Positions 57,121 through 64,000 of a stretch of 64,000 nucleotides of DNA are shown in pieces. Position numbers and translations under genes: made by a program. Below the pieces are notes generated by a model. It saw only the letters and a list, made by a program, of their open reading frames with translations. It was not told where the DNA came from and did no database searches. The first letter of the stretch is position 1; each line of letters starts with the position of its first letter. The stretch comes from Cinclus cinclus (lineage: Eukaryota > Chordata > Aves > Passeriformes > Cinclidae), in contig NC_085059.1 of the NCBI RefSeq assembly GCF_963662255.1, forward strand, positions 4,437,034-4,501,033. The letters are read 5' to 3'.

Positions 57121-60100
57121 GAGACTCACAGGGATAATGGGCATCGATAGGGCCCCACTGTAAATATGTTCAGCATGTTCGAGGCTTTTTTTTGTAGGAA
57201 CAATTTGAAGATTGTTAGCCTAAAGGTCCCAGAATGTTAATCTATAGCTTCTAGATTTTTACAGTATAAGTCCCAGATTGTTAACAGTATAGTCTTCCTT
57301 GTAAATATGTTCTAGAGACTGTTGTTGTTGTTGTTAGAAGTAAATATGTTCTTCAAATGTTTGGCTGAACTTTGTTCAATAAATACTATTTCTTATTAAA
57401 ACCTCGCCTCTCTTTGCAATTCCTTTGGGCAACGTTTGCACAGTGCTGGTTTCCACTTGCTCATGGTTCCTGGGGCTGCAGGTCCCTGGGGGTGCTGGCA
57501 CAGCCAGCCCTGGCTGAGGGTCCCTGTGCAGGGGGGTCCCACTGAGCCAGCACTGCTGTTCCTGGGGCACAGCAGTGTCCCCAAGGGCAAAGCTGTCACC
57601 AGCAGAGAGGGAGCTCTGACAGCAGCAGGCCCTGCAGCAACGCTACCAAACAAAAGGAAACATCCTGACACCCTTCCTGCTGCGGCCACAGGGACTCCTG
57701 GGCAGGAGCCAGCATCAGGCACAGGGATGCAACATCCACCTCCATGCTCTGAAGGTCACGACAGCCTTGGCAAGTCTGGGACCTGCACCCGGGCTGCTGC
57801 AGGGGCTGATGTTTAAGGCTTGCAGCCTCCAAAGCCTCTGGGCTTTGCTTCCCCCGCTGCCTTCCATTGCCCTGTGCCCAGGATCCTCACCCTGCCCGTG
57901 TTCCTGCTGCTGCCAGCAGCCCCCAGAGCCCCTCACTCCCTGAGCATCCCCATCACAGGGGGCACTGGCAAATCCCACACGCTTTGCAAAGCAAACTCCC
58001 CCACAGTAACCAAACCACTCTTTGGTCAGAGGGCGCCAAGGGGAAGCTCAGCACCAGCTGCTGTTTAAAGCGTGCTTTCAAAAGTGGGTTCAGGCACTCT
58101 GGCAGTGCCTGCTGCGCAGCTGAGGCTGTGGGGACACAGCACTGGCTCAGGCCAGCCCTCAGCCCCTCACAGCTCATGCCAAAGGCCCAGCTCACAAAGC
58201 AGTTTCACACCACTTGCTGCAGCTATTTCAAAGGCCTAAATGTCATTCGCAGGAGCCATTTAGTTGCCAACTCAGTGTCCGTGTCCTGGCAGGAGAAGCC
58301 ACCAAGGGGCCTCTGCATGTGCACTCAGGGCACTTCCACTGCCATCCCAAAGGGATCGCAAAGGACAGGGCTCGTCTTTCAGCACTGCTGAGCTCCTCAC
58401 GCAGCATTGAAGTCTCAGGAAGAGACAACAAGAATTGAGTGCACCAGGGAAGCTGGCCTCGAAGAAAAGGCATCAATCCCACGGCCCACCCAAGCCAACG
58501 GCCTGCATGTCTGTACCTTCTCCTCCTTCTCTCTTCTCTGCTGTCACTTTGCCCCTTCTCTCTGTCCGGGAGCTTGGCCTCTCAGACAAATAAAAGATGT
58601 GCATCCACACGTAGGCACGGCATAGATGTCTTACAGAATTGTCCCTTCTTCCCCGACAGCTGCAAATCCTACAGCTGCCAGACCTCATCCCTTGCTCCTA
58701 GAAAGGGAGAGAAGACTTTCCATTCTAATCCATTGCCCAGCCCTAAGTCAACGACACAGTCAGTAGAAATAGCTGTGAAATCCCCGGCAGGAACCTGCCA
58801 GAAGAGCTACAGCTGTGGAGGGGGAAGCAGCAAACTCCCACCCCCACCACTGCTTTGGACTCCTTACCAGCTAAAACAGACCCCACTCCTGGGATTTTTT
58901 TCCATTTTTTGTTAACCACAACTACCATCAATTTAAATCCATTGAAAACAAGATCACAGGAGGGGTTGCGTGGAAAGGAACCTTCAATCCCACCCAGTGC
59001 AAGCTTTGCCATGGCAGGGACACCTGCCACTGTCCCACGCTGCTCCAGCCTGGCCTTGGGCACTGCCAGGGATCCAGGGGCAGCCACAGCTGCTCTGGGC
59101 ACCCTGTGCCAGCCCTGCCCATCCTGCCAGGGAACACTTCCTGACCCATATCCCATCTGCAGCTGCTCCCAGTGCCAACAGGTGTCACTGCATGGCCTTG
59201 GGATGATGGATCAAGAGAAAGCCCCAAACTTTGAGCAGAGCTCCCAGTGCCTGTGCTGGGGACGTGCCACCCACCTGCCCCTCAAGCACTCAGCTGCCTC
59301 GCAGCCAGATGGAGTGTCCAACGGGTAAAGCACTCCCAGAGGATCAAACCCTGGTCACTGCACCAATGACAAGGTCTTTATTGGGAAAAGAAATGTCGAA
59401 GCACAGCGACATTTCTTTTCCAAGCAGGAGACGCTGATCCTGTGCCGGCAGCGCAGGGATGCTGTTATTGCTGGTCCTCATTTCATCCCTTTATCAGCTG
59501 CAGGGCCACCAGGACAGGCTGTGGTCTCCCAGGGCAGCTCTGAGTGACACTGCTGTCCCCACCAGCTGTCCCCAGCCCTGGGTGCTGCCACGTGCCCCAG
59601 CCTCTGCAGCCCAAAGCACCTGGAGATCCCCCTGAGCATCAGCGATCAGGGCCGCTGCAATCAGCCTGCTGACCCAAAACCTCAAGTGCTGCCACAAGAA
59701 AAGCAGCTGATTCATTGATACCTCGAAATTTCATGTCTCAATGCAAGGACAGGAAGCACCCCTATGCCACCAAATCGTTGCTAAGGGCTTGCAAGCCTCA
59801 ACGCGGAGATTTCAGCGTTGGACACGCAGTCAGGGCAAGGGTAAATCCACACAGAAATGTCTCAGAAATTCCAAAACACACATCATGTTGGTCTTGACGC
59901 CTTTCTTGTTGGCTCAAGGGCTGTTTCCGTGGGCCACGCTTGCACAGAAAGAAAGGAAGTGCAGCTGCTGAGGAACATCTCCATGCCCTCAGCAGGTTTT
60001 GGTGCCTTTGCTGCAGGGCCGCTCCTGTCACAGCCCCCTCTCTGCTGCTGACACCTTTGCTCTTGGGGACACCAGCCCAGGAACACCAGCAGGGCCCAGG

Positions 60101-61188
60101 GTTGGCTCAGGGGGACCCCCCTGTGCACAGGGACTCCCAGCCCCGTGGCTGTGCCAGCACCCCCAGAAACACCAAGATCTGGCAGCACTTTGCTCCGCTG
60201 CTCTTTCCGCACACGGACCCATCTCCTTCCTTTGCCATCCCAGGAAAATTCAACCTCTACCTCAGCCAAAGATCATTTCCTACACATGGCTGATCAGAAA
60301 TGTTCTTCTGCACTTCCTCCACCAAAACCACCCCCGCATGCCCACAAGACATTCCAGGGCCATCGGGAAACCCTCCACAAACACTGCGCAGGCACCCAGG
60401 ACCACGGGCTTTCCATCTCTGCCATTCAGGCTCCCTGCGCTGCTCCTGGTCATTTTCTCCTCCTCTCTCCATAACTTTGGGAACCACAGAGCTCCCAGGC
60501 TTTGGCAATTCCCAAGGCCACTGCCATCCTTGACTTCTTGGACACCCCCAGGGCTGTGGACAGACACCCCTGTGTTTTCCCGCAGAAGATGTTAAGAGCC
60601 AACAGGAAGTCACAAAGTTACTGAGGCTGCTAGATCACCTCCCCAAAAGAAAAAGCTGAAAAAGCTGTGGCTGCTGAGGAAGGGGAGGTGAAGCTTGTGT
60701 GGCAAGCTCAGAGCACATTCACAGTGAATGAAAGGTGGAAGAGGGAGGGTGACTCTTCCTCAGGAAGTCTACTGATGGGACAAGGGGGAATGGGATCCAA
60801 CGGAAAGAGAGTTGGAAGAGATTTGATGCTGGAAAGAAGTTCTTTAATCTGAGGCTGCTTGTCCCTGACACAGGGAGCTGTGCACATGTGGGTGCCCCAT
60901 CCCCAGCAACATCCAAGGCCACATTGGACAGGGTTGAAGTGCTGGGAGCTTGCTCAGGTTGGAACCAGATGATTTTTAGGGTCTCTTCCAAGCCAAACCA
61001 CTCAAGGACTTCATGGTTCTATGGCGTCCATCTCCAAGAGAGGAGTGGCCCTGAAGCTTCTGTGACATCACAGGGCCCAGAGTGCTGCAGGTGGAAGGTC
61101 CAGGGCCTGGAGACCAGCACAACAGACAGTTCACCTGCTGCCAGCACTCAGTTCTCCCCCACTCTTCGCTCTCTGCCACGGTGCCAAG

Positions 61189-61713
61189 ATGTTCCTGCTG
61201 CCAGTACTCGCTTGTCCCCCGCTCTTCGTTCTCTGCCTTGGTGCTGAGCTGCTCCTGCTGCCGGGACTTTTCCTGCACTTCTACTGCACCATCAACACCA
61301 ACAGCATGAGCGCTCCTGTCCCAGTGGAGGTACAGTGCCATCCCAGGGAGGGGGGCAGCCCTGAGTGCCAGGGCAGGCTGCAGCCCTGTGGGGATGGATG
61401 CTGGGGACAGGGACCCCAAGTGACATTGTGCTGTCTCATGCAGACTGCCAGAGACACCATTGAGGATATGGAGGTGGATGAGCAGGATGACACCGAGCCC
61501 ATGGAAGTGGACGAATATGATGAGACTGAGCCCATGGAAGTGGATGAGCAGGATGACACCGAGCCCATGGAAGTGGACGAATATGATGAGTCTGAGCCCA
61601 TGGAAGTGGATGAGCAGGATGACACCGAGCCCATGGAATTAGATGAATATGATGAGACTGAGCCCATGGACGTCGATGAGAAGGACAAGGAAGAGCCCGT
61701 GATCCTGGCATGA
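61189..61713 (+). CDS. Acidic 11-residue-repeat protein, unit 12
   Basis: 174 codons with six repeats. Changes are Thr to Ser (DESEP) and Val to Leu (MELDE). The Leu codon TTA at 61639-61641 puts a stop in the long antisense frame but leaves the sense frame open, which favours the plus strand as the coding one. Confidence 0.57.
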   Translation: MFLLPVLACPPLFVLCLGAELLLLPGLFLHFYCTINTNSMSAPVPVEVQCHPREGGSPECQGRLQPCGDGCWGQGPQVTLCCLMQTARDTIEDMEVDEQDDTEPMEVDEYDETEPMEVDEQDDTEPMEVDEYDESEPMEVDEQDDTEPMELDEYDETEPMDVDEKDKEEPVILA

Positions 61714-61839
61714 GGATGGAGCCCCAGGAGCAGGACAACCTGATGCTCCCCTGCCCTGCCCACAGGCAGTGCCCAGCCTGGGGCGGGGCTGGCTGGCTCT
61801 CCTCAGGGACATGGTGCTCAAGGAAGTCCTGCTCTGCTG

Positions 61840-61873
61840 CTTCCTTCCTTCCTTCCTTCCTTCCTTCCCTCCC
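61840..61873 (+). repeat. (CCTT)n tract, unit 12
   Basis: Short tract of about eight repeats. Confidence 0.95.
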
Positions 61874-63440
61874 AGACTGACAGGGATAATGGGCATCGAT
61901 AGGGCCCCACTGTAAATATGTTCAGCATGTTCGAGGCTTTTTTTTATAGGAACAATTTGAAGATTGTTAGCCTAAAGGTCCCAGAATGTTAATCTATAGC
62001 TTCTAGATTTTTACAGTATAAGTCCCAGATTGTTAACAGTATAGTCTTCCTTGTAAATATGTTCTAGAGACTGTTGTTGTTGTTGTTAGAAGTAAATATG
62101 TTCTTCAAATGTTTGGCTGAACTTTGTTCAATAAATACTATTTCTTATTAAAACCTCGCCTCTCTTTGCAATTCCTTTGGGCAACCTTTGCACAGTGCTG
62201 GTTTCCACTTGCTCATGGTTCCTGGGGCTGCAGGTCCCTGGGGGTGCTGGCACAGCCAGCCCTGGCTGGGAGTCACTGTGCAGGGGGGCCCCACTGAGCC
62301 AGCACTGCTGTTCCTGGGGCACAGCAGTGTCCCCAAGGGCAAAGCTGTCACCAGCAGAGAGGGAGCTCTGACAGCAGCAGGCCCTGCAGCAACGCTACCA
62401 AAGCAAAGGAAACCTCCTGACACCCTTCCTGCTGCAGCCACAGGGACTCCTGGGCAGGAGCCAGCATCAGGCACAGGGATGCAACATCCACCTCCATGCT
62501 CTGAAGGTCTCGACAGCCTTGGCAAGTCTGGGACCTGCACCCGGGCTGCTGCAGGGGCTGATGTTTAAGGCTTGCAGCCTCCAAAGCCTCTGGGCTTTGC
62601 TTCCCCCGCTGCCTTCCATTGCCCTGTGCCCAGGATCCTCACCCTGCCCGTGTTCCTGCTGCTGCCAGCAGCCCCCAGAGCCCCTCACTCCCTGAGCATC
62701 CCCATCACAGGGGGCACTGGCAAATCCCACACGCTTCACAAAGCAAACTCCCCCACAGTAACCAAACCACTCTTTGGTCAGAGGGTGCCAAGGGGAAGCT
62801 CAGCACCAGCTGCTGTTTAAAGCATGCTTTCAAAAGTGGGTTCAGGCACTCTGGCAGTGCCTGCTGCGCAGCTGAGGCTGTGGGGACACAGCACTGGCTC
62901 AGGCCAGCCCTCAGCCCCTCACAGCTCATGCCAAGGGCCCAGCTCCCAAAGCAGTTTCACACCACTTGCTGCAGCTATTTCAAAGGCCTAAATGTCATTC
63001 GCAGGAGCCATTTAGTTGCCAACTCAGTGTCCGTGTCCTGGCAGGAGAAGCCACCAAGGGGCCTCTGCATGTGCACTCAGGGCACTTCCACTGCCATCCC
63101 AAAGGGATCGCAAAGGACAGGGCTCTTCTTTCAGCACTGCTGAGCTCCTCACGCAGCATTGAAGTCTCAGGAAGAGACAAGAATTGAGTGCACCAGGGAA
63201 GCTGGCCTCCAAGAAAAGGCATCAATCCCACGGCCCACCCAAGCCAACGGCCTGCATGTCTGTACCTTCTCCTCCTTCTCTCTTCTCTGCTGTCACTTTG
63301 CCCCTTCTCTCTGTCCGGGAGCTTGGCCTCTCAGACAAATAAAAGATGTGCATCCACACCTAGGCACGGCATAGATGTCTTACACAACTGTCCCTTCTTC
63401 CCCGACAGCTGCAAATCCTACAGCTGCCAGACCTCATCCC

Positions 63441-64000
63441 TTGCTCCTAGAAAGGGAGACAAGACTTTCCATTCTAATCCATTGCCCAGCCCTAAGTCAA
63501 CGACACAGTCAGTAGAAATAGCTGTGAAATCCCCGGCAGGAACCTGCCAGAAGAGCTACAGCTGTGGAGGGGGAAGCAGCAAACTCCCACTCCCACCCCC
63601 ACCACTGCTTTGGACTCCTTACCAGCTAAAACAGATCCCACTCCTGCCACTTTTTTCCATTTTTTGTTAACCACAACTACCATCAATTTAAATCCATTGA
63701 AAACAAGATCACAGGAGGGGTTGCGTGGAAAGGAACCTTCAATCCCACCCAGTGCAAGCTTTGCCATGGCAGGGACACCTGCCACTGTCCCACGCTGCTC
63801 CAGCCTGGCCTTGGGCACTGCCAGGGATCCAGGGGCAGCCACAGCTGCTCTGGGCACCCTGTGCCAGCCCTGCCCATCCTGCCAGGGAACACTTCCTGAC
63901 CCATATCCCATCTGCAGCTGCTCCCAGTGCCAACAGGTGTCACTGCATGGCCTTGGGATGATGGATCAAGAGAAAGCCCCAAACTTTGAGCAGAGCTCCC
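63441..64000 (+). repeat. Macrosatellite unit 13, start only
   Basis: The first 560 bp of a further unit, containing the minus-strand CR1 fragment. A 6-bp insertion (cccactcccacccccacc) lies near 63590. The array continues beyond the window. Confidence 0.95.

Larger units (their letters stand above)
53950..58691 (+). repeat. Macrosatellite unit 11
   Basis: 4742 bp. Its first 2 kb is closest to unit 10. The CCTT tract and its end (ccctccgagactcac) match unit 6. A 3-bp insertion (agacaacaag) lies near 58428. Confidence 0.95.
58692..63440 (+). repeat. Macrosatellite unit 12
   Basis: 4749 bp with the common layout and a 3' flank of the unit 1 type. Confidence 0.95.

Overview
The window is vertebrate nuclear DNA, almost certainly from a bird and probably a songbird. 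The grounds are degenerate CR1 LINE 3' ends, a complete but decayed avian-type endogenous retrovirus (ERV), and eukaryotic poly(A) and splice-like signals. There are no bacterial-type operons, tRNA or rRNA genes, and no CRISPR array.

Nearly all of it is one head-to-tail macrosatellite with a unit of about 4.75 kb. I count thirteen units or part-units: ten full (1-37 kb and 49-63 kb), two interrupted by the ERV (34323-38157 and 46362-49207), and the start of a thirteenth at the right edge. The array runs off both ends of the window. Where I compared units by eye they differed by about 1-2% or less. Most length differences come from one (CCTT)n tract, which ranges from about 26 bp to about 660 bp.

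Each unit carries the same parts in the same order: a minus-strand CR1 3' fragment; a perfect 15-bp-stem hairpin; arm 1 of an inverted repeat; a plus-strand CR1 3' fragment; a short ORF with a hydrophobic N-terminus and an acidic 11-residue repeat (MEVDE-x-D-[DE]-TEP type); a 3'UTR-like stretch with the CCTT tract, two Pumilio-type UGUAAAUA sites and AATAAA; arm 2 of the inverted repeat; then about 1 kb with no recognisable gene and a second AATAAA. The ORF is open in all twelve copies present (152, 174 or 185 codons). Its length changes only in multiples of the 33-bp repeat. I do not recognise the protein.

At 38158-46361 an 8.2-kb ERV lies in the array: LTR, lysine-type PBS, gag, dUTPase/protease, pol, env, PPT, LTR. 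Its gag-pol is betaretrovirus-like, while its env transmembrane subunit has alpharetrovirus-like features (CX6CC, internal fusion loop). All genes are broken by stops or frameshifts. Its flanks are out of register with the repeat (unit positions of about 3707 on the left and 1903 on the right) and there is no target-site duplication. Its LTRs differ by about 6-7%, more than the surrounding units do. This suggests array turnover and recombination after insertion.

Whether the repeat is transcribed and translated cannot be decided from sequence alone. The best single candidate for a new system is the macrosatellite with its acidic-repeat ORF.
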